NCBI RefSeq assembly: GCF_004153605.1
Contig: NZ_SDSI01000002.1
Span: forward strand, 558,001-622,000
Length of the DNA stretch: 64,000 nt
Direction: 5' to 3'
From: Qipengyuania_B thermophila
Lineage (GTDB): Bacteria; Pseudomonadota; Alphaproteobacteria; Sphingomonadales; Sphingomonadaceae
In this document: one piece after another, positions 11,637 to 21,846 of the stretch
Position numbering within the stretch: position 1 is the first letter of the stretch
How the letters are laid out: every line of letters starts with the position of its first letter
Notes under the pieces: generated by a model
What the model was told of the DNA's origin: nothing
Databases searched by the model: none
The model's input: the letters and a program-made list of their open reading frames with translations, nothing else
Made by a program: the position numbers and the translations under genes

Positions 11637-12301
11637 AGGCGGAACGGGAAGATGCGCCGCACACGCGCCCCGGCGACGCCGGCCGTGTCCAGCTGAGCCG
11701 CCCAGTCGGACCGGCGGAACGCGCGCGCGATCGACACATGCCCGTCATGCCGGACGATCGGGTGGACTCTCAGGAGGCGCGCGAGCCACGGATAGGCACG
11801 GTAGGCGAAGTTGTGGCGATGAAGGTCGTTGACGAACCAGCCCGCCTGCGCCTCGGCATCCATGAAGCGCAGGAACGCGCTCAGCTGCGCCGGGTTCATG
11901 TGGTGTGCAACGAGGCTGGAGATGATGCAGTCCCACCCCTCGCCCGCCAGATCGGCGTAGTCACCATGGCGAAAGTCGATGGCGGTGTGCAGCGGGGTCG
12001 CCGCCCGCGCCGCGGCGATGCTGTTGCGGTTGAGATCGACGCCGACCAGTCGAACGGCTTGACCCCGCGCGCGCGCGAAGGCGGCGATCCTTCGCAGCAT
12101 GTCTCCCTGCCCGAACCCCACGTCCAGAACGGAAAAAGCACGTCGGCGACCCACGGCACGTTTCAGGAACTGCAGGGTGGGCCGATAAGCCCACGTGGCC
12201 CGGTTCACCCGTGCGAGATCCGCCAGCACGGCTTCATAGGTTTCAGCCGGCAGATCCGGATCGTCCATCAGCTCATCGGCGAAGGCGCGATCCTGAAGCA
12301 T
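11615..12301 (-). CDS. SAM-dependent methyltransferase of a type III PKS operon (SrsB-like)
   Basis: 228 residues. Class I methyltransferase with SAM motif FSVLDVGFGQGDMLRRIAAF, acidic strand end VGVDLNRNSI and SSLVAHHMNPAQL. Start at ATG 12301 (MLQDRAFADELMDD) lies four bases after the PKS stop; a longer frame would run into the PKS gene. By order it would methylate the polyketide or its resorcinol ring, as SrsB does in Streptomyces. The actual acceptor is not shown by sequence. Confidence 0.85.
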   Translation of the reverse strand: MLQDRAFADELMDDPDLPAETYEAVLADLARVNRATWAYRPTLQFLKRAVGRRRAFSVLDVGFGQGDMLRRIAAFARARGQAVRLVGVDLNRNSIAAARAATPLHTAIDFRHGDYADLAGEGWDCIISSLVAHHMNPAQLSAFLRFMDAEAQAGWFVNDLHRHNFAYRAYPWLARLLRVHPIVRHDGHVSIARAFRRSDWAAQLDTAGVAGARVRRIFPFRLCVEKVV

Positions 12302-12305
12302 GGGG

Positions 12306-13361
12306 TTACGCGTCGTGCCAGCCGAAGACGAACCCCTCGACGGCCAGGCCGGGGCCGAATGCCAGCGCAATCCCGCGCGTCGGCTTGTCCTGCATCAGCC
12401 GTTCGAGCACGAACATCAGGGTCGAGGAACTGATGTTCCCGCACTCGCGCAGGACCGCGCGCGACGCAGCAAGGGCGCCGGGCGGCAGGTGGAGGCCCCG
12501 CTCGACGGCATCGAGGATGGAGCGCCCGCCGGCATGGACGGCGTAGCTAACGGGTTGGTCGGTGCCGACAAGCGCCGCGATCCGTGCGCCCAGTCCGCCT
12601 TCGCCAAGCGCGGCGGCGATGCGCGCGGGGACGGCGCCCGACAGGTGCATGCGAAAGCCCGTGTCGGCGATCTCCCAGGTGATCAGGTCGTCGCTTCCGT
12701 CCAGCGTCGCCGACAGGCCGGCCCCGATTTCCAAGCCACGGCCGCAGCCTTCGACCAGTGCCGCGGCGGCGCCGTCACCGAACTGGGCGCCGGCGAGCAT
12801 CGGCTCGATCTCCGGCTCGTCCTGATGATGCAGGGTCGAGAGCTCCACCGTGACCACGAGCACGCGCGCGCCTGGATCGGAACGCACGATGTGCCGCGCG
12901 GTGCGCAGGGCCGTGACCGCTGCGTAACAGCCCATGAACCCGATCAGCACGCGCTCCACCGCGCCGTCCAGCCCGAGCCTGCGGGCGATGATCTGATCGA
13001 TGCCGGGTGCGACGAATCCGGTGCAGCTGGCGACGACAAGATGCGTGACCGGTGGCAGGGGGCCGAGCTTGCGGATCGCCTGCAGCGCGAGTTCCGGCGC
13101 TTCGCGGGCATAGATGCGCATCCGTGCGGAGGTGGACGGCGGCGTGTCGCCGCCGTAGAAGCCCTGCCCTTGGTCGAGCCGCGCGTCTTCGGCTTCGAGG
13201 ACGGACCATCGATGCTCGATGCCCGACCGTTCCGCCATGCGGGCGTAAAGGCCCGCTCGGCCAGACGGCGCCAGACGCGCGCAAGCCCAGCGCCGGTAGT
13301 CGGCCTCGAAGTCCAGCGCGGGAACGGCGCCAGCCAGACCCGTGATGATGGCCATGCTCAT
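12306..13361 (-). CDS. Type III polyketide synthase (chalcone/stilbene-synthase fold)
   Basis: Homodimeric ketosynthase condensing an acyl-CoA starter with malonyl-CoA. About 351 residues; the Cys-His-Asn triad is visible as C113 (ASCTGFVAPGID), H276 (YAVHAGGR) and N309 (ECGNISSS). GFMGCYAA and FGDGAAAALVEG are further family signatures. Two starts are possible, ATG 13361 or 13355; AAAGG is nine bases from the second. It is first in a three-gene operon with a methyltransferase and a flavoprotein, matching the srsABC alkylresorcinol/alkylquinone arrangement. Starter unit and product length cannot be read from sequence. Confidence 0.92.
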   Translation of the reverse strand: MSMAIITGLAGAVPALDFEADYRRWACARLAPSGRAGLYARMAERSGIEHRWSVLEAEDARLDQGQGFYGGDTPPSTSARMRIYAREAPELALQAIRKLGPLPPVTHLVVASCTGFVAPGIDQIIARRLGLDGAVERVLIGFMGCYAAVTALRTARHIVRSDPGARVLVVTVELSTLHHQDEPEIEPMLAGAQFGDGAAAALVEGCGRGLEIGAGLSATLDGSDDLITWEIADTGFRMHLSGAVPARIAAALGEGGLGARIAALVGTDQPVSYAVHAGGRSILDAVERGLHLPPGALAASRAVLRECGNISSSTLMFVLERLMQDKPTRGIALAFGPGLAVEGFVFGWHDA

Positions 13362-13415
13362 CGGCCTTTCATGCACCATGCCGCGCGCCAATGCGACAGC
13401 GCATGGGCGCGGGGA

Positions 13416-15467
<2,052 letters not shown>

Positions 15468-15474
15468 CCCCTGC

Positions 15475-16011
15475 TCAGGCTCGCCGCTGCTGCAATGCAG
15501 CGGTCGCCTCCGCGATCATCTCGAAAGCGGCTGCCAGGGCCTTGGCCCGGACCGCGGCGCGGCCAATCTCTCCGAAATGCTCTTCGCGAACCTGCGTCTC
15601 GCGATCCTGCGCGGCACAGCCAATGAAGACCAGACCTTCCTCCTGATCCTCCTCGCACGGCCCAGCGAATCCGGTGATGCCGATCGCGATGTGCGCCTCC
15701 GACCTGGCAAGAGTCCTTTCCGCCATCAGCCGGGCGACCGCCTCGTTCACGGCGGCGTTGTGCTGCACGATCTCCTCGGGAAGGTCGAGCATGTCGCACT
15801 TTGCCGTCAGCTCGTAGGTGACGAACCCGCGATCGAAGACATGGCCGCACCCCTCCACATCGGTAAGCACGGCCGCGAGCAACCCGGCGGTGCAGCTTTC
15901 CGCCGTCGCGAGGCGAAGCTCCGCATCACGCACGCGCTCAATCACGCGTTGCGCCTGTTCACGCGCGCCGGGCTCGAGAACCGCGTCGAGCACCTCAGCC
16001 ATGTCCGACAT
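15475..16011 (-). CDS. CinA C-terminal-domain protein, probable NMN amidase (PncC-like)
   Basis: 178 residues of the stand-alone CinA C-terminal family; characterised members deamidate nicotinamide mononucleotide to nicotinate mononucleotide. Visible: LATAESCTAGLLAAVLTDVEG, FDRGFVTYELTAKCDML and IAIGITGFAGPCEED; several positions differ from the usual GG and GAVS versions, so activity is likely but not certain. Start ATG 16011 with AAGGGA just upstream; the frame stays open far upstream only because of high GC. Adjacent nadE supports a role in NAD salvage. Confidence 0.85.
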   Translation of the reverse strand: MSDMAEVLDAVLEPGAREQAQRVIERVRDAELRLATAESCTAGLLAAVLTDVEGCGHVFDRGFVTYELTAKCDMLDLPEEIVQHNAAVNEAVARLMAERTLARSEAHIAIGITGFAGPCEEDQEEGLVFIGCAAQDRETQVREEHFGEIGRAAVRAKALAAAFEMIAEATAALQQRRA

Positions 16012-16034
16012 TCCCTTGCATTGCGTGTCTTCTC

Positions 16035-17099
16035 CTACGCGGCGCTCAGCAGTTCCATGGCATCCGGTGACTCTTCGAGCAACGCGATCAATCCCCGCTC
16101 GTGGCGACTGAGCCAGCGCGTCGCGCGCGGAAGCCTGAGCTGCGCGCGCCACTCCTCCTGCTGCTCGACCACGCTGAAAACGGCCGGATGGATGTAGCTG
16201 CGCCGGGTCACGGCGGGCGTGTTGCCCAGCCGGTCCGCGACGCTCTGCGTGAGTTCCTTGATGGTCAGGACGCGGGTCGACGAGGCCAGCGTCTCGAAGC
16301 CAATCACACTTCCGTGCCACGTGCGGAACATCTTGGCGGTGAAGCCTTCTCCCATCGTTTCGCGCAGGTACTCGTTGACGTCCGAGGAATCCACGTCGTG
16401 GCAGTTCTGCTCCTCGTCGAGGTAGCGGAACAGACGCTGGCCCGGCAGATCCTGCAGGCCGCGCACCACCTTCGCCAGCCGACGGTCCGTCAGCTGCAGG
16501 TCGCGCAGCACGCCATGCTTGCCCTTGAAGCGGATGCGAAGCGTATCGCCCACCACCTTCGCGTGCCGGCCCCTCAGCGTCGTGGCGCCGAAGCTCTTGT
16601 TGCTTTGCGCATAGCATTCGTTCCCGACGCGCAGCGCGCCAAGGTCCAGAAGCCGGACCACCCCCGCGATCGCCCGCTCGCGCGTGATCCGTCGCTGGGC
16701 CAGATCCTTTTCGACGCGCATGCGCACGAGCGGCAGAAGCTTGCCGAAGGTCGCGCACCCGTCATACTTGACGCTCTCGCGGTGAGCGCGAAACTCGGGG
16801 TGGTAGCGGTACTGCTTGCGCCCTTTCGCGTCGATCCCGGTGGCGAGGATATGCCCGTTGGGCGCCGGACAGAACCACGCGTCGCGATAGGCCGGCGGCA
16901 GCGCAATCCGGTTCAGCCGCTCGCGCTCGCGGCGGTCGGAGATGAGCCGGCCCTCGGCGTCAAAATAGGCCCAACCCTTGCCGGATCGGCGTCTCGTGAT
17001 CCCCGGAAGCTCGTCATCCACGAAGATCAGCGGTGCCTTGTCGACGTCCATGGTGTGAGGAACCTCGCGCCCGCCCTTGTTGTTCCTGCTCTCGTCCAT
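16035..17099 (-). CDS. DNA topoisomerase IB
   Basis: Poxvirus/bacterial type IB topoisomerase that relaxes supercoils through a 3'-phosphotyrosine. 354 residues from ATG 17099; a shorter start at 17051 (MDVDKAPLIF) is also plausible. N-terminal DNA-binding domain to about residue 100, then the catalytic domain with LRVGNECYA, FRTWHGSV (R259, H262) and the nucleophile Y302 in VTRRSYIHP. In alphaproteobacteria such genes often belong to the general stress response; an EcfG-like promoter motif lies between the two candidate starts. Divergent from the GST gene. Confidence 0.93.
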   Translation of the reverse strand: MDESRNNKGGREVPHTMDVDKAPLIFVDDELPGITRRRSGKGWAYFDAEGRLISDRRERERLNRIALPPAYRDAWFCPAPNGHILATGIDAKGRKQYRYHPEFRAHRESVKYDGCATFGKLLPLVRMRVEKDLAQRRITRERAIAGVVRLLDLGALRVGNECYAQSNKSFGATTLRGRHAKVVGDTLRIRFKGKHGVLRDLQLTDRRLAKVVRGLQDLPGQRLFRYLDEEQNCHDVDSSDVNEYLRETMGEGFTAKMFRTWHGSVIGFETLASSTRVLTIKELTQSVADRLGNTPAVTRRSYIHPAVFSVVEQQEEWRAQLRLPRATRWLSRHERGLIALLEESPDAMELLSAA

Positions 17100-17152
17100 C
17101 GGATGTGGGTCCGGCGGAAGGGTGGCGCAAATCGAGCACGAAAGGCACGGAT

Positions 17153-18004
17153 GTGAGCGACGATTACCAGCCGCCTGAGGTCTGGGCCTTCGACGACGGG
17201 CATGGCGGCCGATTCTCAGCCATTAACCGGCCCACGGCCGGGGCGCGAACGACGACCCCGCTGCCCCGCGGCGAGCACGCGCTGCAACTGTATTCGCTCG
17301 CAACGCCCAACGGGGTCAAGGCGACGATCATGCTCGAGGAACTCCTTGAGGCCGGACACGGCGACGCCGAATACGACGCCTGGCCGATCGACATTTCTGC
17401 GGGCGAGCAATTCGGCAGCGGCTTCGTCGACATCAATCCAAATTCGAAGATCCCTGCGCTCGTCGACTGGTCGGAAGGAACGCCGCTTCGGGTCTTCGAG
17501 AGCGGGTCGATCCTTCTGCATCTGGCGGAGCGGTTCGGCCGTTTCCTCCCGGCGCGCGGATCGGCGCGGACGGAGACTCTGAACTGGCTGTTCTGGCAGG
17601 TGGGCAGCGCCCCGTTCATCGGCGGCGGGTTCGGACATTTCTATGCGTACGCTCCGGTCAAGATCAAATACGCCATCGACCGCTACGCCATGGAAACGAA
17701 GCGGCTGTTTGACGTGGCCGACCAACGCCTTGGCCAGACGCGCTATCTCGCCGGCGACGAATACACGATTGCCGACATCGCCGCCTTCCCGTGGCTGGCA
17801 CCGTTCGTGGAAGGGTCGATCTACGGCTCGGCACGCGAATTTCTCTCGATCGCAGAATACGGCCACGTGGCCCGCTGGGTGGCGGAGATTGCCGCCCGCC
17901 CGGCCGTGCGCCGCGGCCGCATCGTGAACAAGACTTCCGGCCCGCCCGAGACGCGGCTGGAGACGCGCCACTGCGCGGCCGATTTCGCCGGCAAGGACGT
18001 CTGA
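17153..18004 (+). CDS. YghU-like glutathione S-transferase
   Basis: 283 residues. Thioredoxin-like N-terminal domain with LQLYSLATPNGVKATIMLEEL, cis-Pro region NPNSKIPALVDW and ESGSILLHLAERFG, then an all-helical C-terminal domain with YTIADIAAFPWLAPF. The ~45-residue extension before the GST fold (QPPEVWAFDDGHGG) is typical of YghU/YfcG-type disulfide-bond reductases that bind two glutathiones. Start is GTG 17153 with AAAGG seven bases upstream. The ATG two bases earlier reads straight into a stop. Confidence 0.92.
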   Translation: MSDDYQPPEVWAFDDGHGGRFSAINRPTAGARTTTPLPRGEHALQLYSLATPNGVKATIMLEELLEAGHGDAEYDAWPIDISAGEQFGSGFVDINPNSKIPALVDWSEGTPLRVFESGSILLHLAERFGRFLPARGSARTETLNWLFWQVGSAPFIGGGFGHFYAYAPVKIKYAIDRYAMETKRLFDVADQRLGQTRYLAGDEYTIADIAAFPWLAPFVEGSIYGSAREFLSIAEYGHVARWVAEIAARPAVRRGRIVNKTSGPPETRLETRHCAADFAGKDV

Positions 18005-18077
18005 CAGCAGGCAGCGGCGGCGCGCCGTGCTCGCCACTTGGCAAACAGGCGCCGGGCGCTATAGCGCCTGCAGGCCT

Positions 18078-18152
18078 TGGGGCGTAGCCAAGCGGTAAGG
18101 CAGCGGTTTTTGGTACCGCCATGCGCAGGTTCGAATCCTGCCGCCCCAGCCA
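18078..18152 (+). tRNA. tRNA-Gln (anticodon TTG)
   Basis: Acceptor TGGGGCG/CGCCCCA closes, D-arm AGCC...GGC, anticodon stem GCGGT/ACCGC with loop TTTTGGT (TTG), T-arm loop TTCGAAT, discriminator G and an encoded CCA at 18150-18152. An inverted repeat CAGGCGC/GCGCCTG lies just upstream (18049-18072) and may end the GST transcript. Confidence 0.95.
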
Positions 18153-18181
18153 CCTTTAGACCTCCTCGGAGACCCCCTGCG

Positions 18182-19675
18182 TCAAGACGCCTCAAGAGGG
18201 CCGAAGTTGCGGGCGCAGGCGGCGAGCATGGTTTGAACCGTCGCCAGCGCCTCGCCCGCCATGGTCATGTCGTGCGGCACCGGCTGGGGTCGCGTCGGAA
18301 AGGTGCCATAGCCCGCGAACAGACAATGCCAGCTGGCGCTGCTGTAGGCGGAATGTGGCCCGTAGATCTCGGCCAGCCGCTGCCGGAGATCGGCGTGGGT
18401 GAACCAAGCCGTGATGACCTGCTTCAGCGGTTCGGACAGCGAATGGTTGCTGGCGTTGGCACGCCAGAAGTTGCCTTCCCGCTGATTGAGCCGGTAATGC
18501 GCGACGATGTAGTCCCGGATGCCGTCATAGCGGGTGGCAACGGCTTCGTTGAAGGCCCGGAGGCGATCCGGTCCGGCATCGGGCGCCCAGGCGGCGATGA
18601 AGCGTTCGACAGTGTGGATGACGATGTGCAGCGCCGTAGCCTCGAGCGGTTCGATGAACCCTTGCGCGAGTCCGACGGCGAGACAATTGCCGCGCCAGCT
18701 CTGGCGAACGCGTCCGACCTTCATCCTCAGGCGGCGCGTCTCGCCAGCGGAGAGCATGCCCAAGGCCTGCCTCAATTCGTGCTCGGCCTCGTCATCCGAC
18801 ACGAATGCGGAGGAGTAGACGTAGCCGTTGCCGCACCGCGACTGGAGCGGGATGCGCCAGCGCCAGCCGGCCCGCATGGCAATCGCCTCGGTCAGCGGCG
18901 TTGCCTGCCCCGGCGGCGGTGTCGCCATCACCACCGCCCGATCGACGAACAGGTTGTCGTCAAAGGCGATGAAGGGTTCGCCGAGCGTCTTCTGCATCAG
19001 CTCCGAGCGGAAGCCCGAACAATCCACGAACATGTCGGCGGTCAGCCGCGTGCCATCGGCACACACGAGCGCGCCGATCCGCTCGTCTCCCGCGCACTCC
19101 ACCGCCGCCACTTCGGCGCGGACATGGCGAACCCCCCGAGACGTCGCCCAGCCGCGCAGATAGGCGCCCAGCTTGTACGCATCGAAGTGATAGCCATGGG
19201 ACGGTGCGAAGGGAAAGGAATCGGCCGCGTGCGGCGATAGCCCCGCGAGCGCGAGACGGGAGGCCAGAAACCAGTCGTCAGGATGGGCGAAGTCGACCGC
19301 AGCGCCGCGGCGGGCAGCGGCGCAGACGCGGGTGTACGGCGGCTCGGTGTGGAGATCGACCGGCGACGGGAAGGGGTGGATGTAGTGCGAAAAGCCCGGC
19401 CGCTTGCTCCACCCGTGGAAGCGAATGCCCAGCTTGAAGGTGGCATCGCACGCGGCCATCCACTCCGCCTCGTCCACGCCGAGACGATCGAAGAACGCCT
19501 TGAGCTGCGGCGTGGAGCCTTCGCCGACGCCGATGATCCCGATCTCAGGGTTCTCGACGAGCGTGACCGTGGCGCCGCGCCCGGCGAAGGCTTGGTGCAG
19601 CAGACAGGCGGCGATCCATCCGGCGCTCCCTCCGCCGAGGACCACGCAGTCCGGCGCGCGCACTCCGTCAGTCAT
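18182..19675 (-). CDS. Flavin-dependent tryptophan-halogenase family protein (1)
   Basis: 497 residues. FAD motif VVLGGGSAGW (11-20), conserved lysine K81 (ATFKLGIRF), the WxWxIP signature at 271-275 (WRWRIPL) and GFIEPLEATAL with E342: the residues considered necessary for hypohalous-acid chemistry are present. It is the last gene of a glucan operon, its ATG overlapping the GH97 stop (ATGA). Relatives next to TonB receptors are common in Caulobacterales, Sphingomonadales and Xanthomonadales, and their substrates are unknown; free tryptophan is unlikely given the context. Confidence 0.88.
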   Translation of the reverse strand: MTDGVRAPDCVVLGGGSAGWIAACLLHQAFAGRGATVTLVENPEIGIIGVGEGSTPQLKAFFDRLGVDEAEWMAACDATFKLGIRFHGWSKRPGFSHYIHPFPSPVDLHTEPPYTRVCAAARRGAAVDFAHPDDWFLASRLALAGLSPHAADSFPFAPSHGYHFDAYKLGAYLRGWATSRGVRHVRAEVAAVECAGDERIGALVCADGTRLTADMFVDCSGFRSELMQKTLGEPFIAFDDNLFVDRAVVMATPPPGQATPLTEAIAMRAGWRWRIPLQSRCGNGYVYSSAFVSDDEAEHELRQALGMLSAGETRRLRMKVGRVRQSWRGNCLAVGLAQGFIEPLEATALHIVIHTVERFIAAWAPDAGPDRLRAFNEAVATRYDGIRDYIVAHYRLNQREGNFWRANASNHSLSEPLKQVITAWFTHADLRQRLAEIYGPHSAYSSASWHCLFAGYGTFPTRPQPVPHDMTMAGEALATVQTMLAACARNFGPLEAS

Positions 19676-21846
19676 CTGCGCTCCGGTGTCAGCCGGATTG
19701 CCAGCCCGCCCCCCGGCGCAAGCTCGAACGTCCGGGTGTCGCCCGCGCGCAGGGTGATCGTCTCGTAGGCGATGGTGTGGCGGCTCTCGTTCTCGTAGGT
19801 CGCGCCCGGCGCATCCTTGAAGACGGTGGCTTCGTATGTCCGGCGCGGGTCGAGGAACGCGAACTGGACCGTAACGTCGCGCCGGGTGGCGTCGTTGACC
19901 CCGCCGACATACCAGTCCGCGCTGTTGCGGTCCTTGCGGGCGAAGATCGCGTAGTCGCCCACTTCTCCGGCAACAAGCCGGCTGTCCTCCCAGTCCGCCG
20001 GCACCTGCTTGATGAAGGCGAGTTCGCGCGGATGCGCCTCAAGGTTCTCGATGAAGTCGGCCGCCATCTGGATGGGCGAGTAGATGGCGAGGTACAGCCC
20101 CAGCTGCTTGGCGAGGGTCGAGGAGAACGGCATGCCGCGGTCTCCCACCAGGCTCAGCACGCCCGGCGTATAGTCCATCGGCCCGGCCAGCATGCGGGTG
20201 TAGACAAGCGTCGGATCGTGATCGGGGCCGTTGCCGAAGCGCGACCAGGCGTTGTACTCTTGACCCCGGGCGCCCTCGCGCGCCACCCAGCTCGGATAGG
20301 TCCGCCGCAGGCCGGTGTCCTTGACAGGCTCATGGGGGTTGATCGCGATCCGGTGCCGGGCGGCAGCCTCGACAACGCGCAGATGGTGCTGGACCTGCCG
20401 TTGGCCGTCGTGCCACTCGAACACCTCTCCCCGGCACGGATCGGCCGCATCGGCATTGCAGGCGATGATCCCGCCGGCGTCCGCCACATAGCCCGTCTTG
20501 ACCACGCGGACGTTCAGCCGGTCGTACAGCGCCAGAGCGTCATCGAGCTGTTTTTCGTAGTTGGCGATGTTGCCGCCGGTCTCGTGATGGCCGACGAGCT
20601 GCACGCCCCGGCTGCGGGCATAGGCGGCAACCTGCTCGAGATCGAAATCCGGATAAGGCTGCGTGAAGCTGTATTCCCGGCCGTTGCCGAACCAGTTGCC
20701 GTCCCAGCCGATGTTCCATCCCTCGATCAGGACGCCGGCAAAGCCGTGCCGCGCCGCGAAATCGATGTACTGCTTGGCGCGTGCGGTCGTGGCGCCATGC
20801 CGCGGACCCTGGGCCCAGGTCCAGTCGCCGCGGATCATGCCCCACCAGATGCCGATGTACTTCTGCGGCCGGAACCAGCTTGAGATGTCACCGAGCCGGT
20901 TCGGCTCGTTGAGGTTCAGTTCGAGATCGCTTTCGACCAGCCCCGCCGCACTGTCGGCGATGCGGATCGCCCGCCACGGCGTCACGAAGCCGCCGCGCCG
21001 CACGACCTTGGGTCCGCGGCTTGAAGGAGACAGATGGGTGCGGAAGCGCTGTCCATCGAACCGCTTGAACCAGTAGCCGGCATAGTCCACCAGCGCCGCC
21101 TCATGGAACGACAGGTGCGTCCCGTCGTCGAGGCGCATGGTGATCGGGGTGTGGGCCGTGCTGACGCTCCCGATGTCGGTCTTCTGATACAGGTATTCGT
21201 ATCGGTTCCAGTCGCCACCCTGGATCCACCAGGCGGTTCCCTTCGGCGCGACCACGAATTCGGTCAGTTCCTCGGCGATGTTGACGAGGCCGCCATTCGT
21301 GTTCTCGGGAAAGTCGTAGCGGAAGCCGACCCCATCGTCGAACACGCGGAACTGCACCGCCAGGCTGCGCTGTGCCCCGCCCTTCTCCCGGAACGTCACT
21401 GTCATCGCGTTGTGGCGATCGGTTACAAACCGGCGTTCGCCCCAGGGCTGTTCCCAGCGCGCATCGGCGCTGCCACGCTCAACGCCGGAAAGGGCGAAGT
21501 TGCGGCGCATGGGATCGGCGTCGGTGAACAGGAAGCCAAGCTGGCTGGGCGCGATGAGAACCTGCCCGTCGCGGCTGATCTCGTAGTAGGGAACCCCCTC
21601 GCCATCGGTGTTGGCCGTCACCGTGATCCGGCCGTCCGGCGACGAGACCCGCTCCTGAGCCAGCAATGCTGCAGGCGCCGCGCCTGACAGCGCGACAAGG
21701 AGAAGCGCCCTCAGAGCTGCACGAGCAGGCCGCCAAGCGGAGGCAGCCCCTCGGGCGAGGCGCCGTTGACCGCCATCAGAACGCGTGCCTCCGGCGGGAG
21801 AGACGCGAGGCCACGGGTGTGATGAAGCGACAGGTTGAACAGGCAT
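19672..21846 (-). CDS. GH97 family alpha-glucosidase (SusB-like), secreted
   Basis: Removes glucose from alpha-glucan oligosaccharides, probably in the periplasm. N-terminal beta-super-sandwich, then a barrel with IGIWWGMIRGDWTW, LIEGWNIGWDGNW, VGHHETGGN and INPHEPVKDTGLRRTYP, as in the SusB branch. The start is uncertain. ATG 21846 is the only canonical codon, but it gives a ~45-residue leader inside the upstream gene. A CTG at 21714 overlaps the upstream TGA as CTGA and would begin exactly at a signal peptide (RALLLVALSGAAPAALLAQ). The mature protein is the same, about 660 residues. Confidence 0.9.
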   Translation of the reverse strand: MPVQPVASSHPWPRVSPAGGTRSDGGQRRLARGAASAWRPARAALRALLLVALSGAAPAALLAQERVSSPDGRITVTANTDGEGVPYYEISRDGQVLIAPSQLGFLFTDADPMRRNFALSGVERGSADARWEQPWGERRFVTDRHNAMTVTFREKGGAQRSLAVQFRVFDDGVGFRYDFPENTNGGLVNIAEELTEFVVAPKGTAWWIQGGDWNRYEYLYQKTDIGSVSTAHTPITMRLDDGTHLSFHEAALVDYAGYWFKRFDGQRFRTHLSPSSRGPKVVRRGGFVTPWRAIRIADSAAGLVESDLELNLNEPNRLGDISSWFRPQKYIGIWWGMIRGDWTWAQGPRHGATTARAKQYIDFAARHGFAGVLIEGWNIGWDGNWFGNGREYSFTQPYPDFDLEQVAAYARSRGVQLVGHHETGGNIANYEKQLDDALALYDRLNVRVVKTGYVADAGGIIACNADAADPCRGEVFEWHDGQRQVQHHLRVVEAAARHRIAINPHEPVKDTGLRRTYPSWVAREGARGQEYNAWSRFGNGPDHDPTLVYTRMLAGPMDYTPGVLSLVGDRGMPFSSTLAKQLGLYLAIYSPIQMAADFIENLEAHPRELAFIKQVPADWEDSRLVAGEVGDYAIFARKDRNSADWYVGGVNDATRRDVTVQFAFLDPRRTYEATVFKDAPGATYENESRHTIAYETITLRAGDTRTFELAPGGGLAIRLTPERR

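Noticed and set aside
16012..16758. N-terminal extension of the PncC-like frame
   Set aside because: It overlaps topoisomerase IB in another frame and has no CinA N-terminal-domain similarity.
18049..18072. Inverted repeat before tRNA-Gln as an attachment site or integration scar
   Set aside because: No integrase, direct repeat of the tRNA end or foreign island follows; a simple hairpin is enough.
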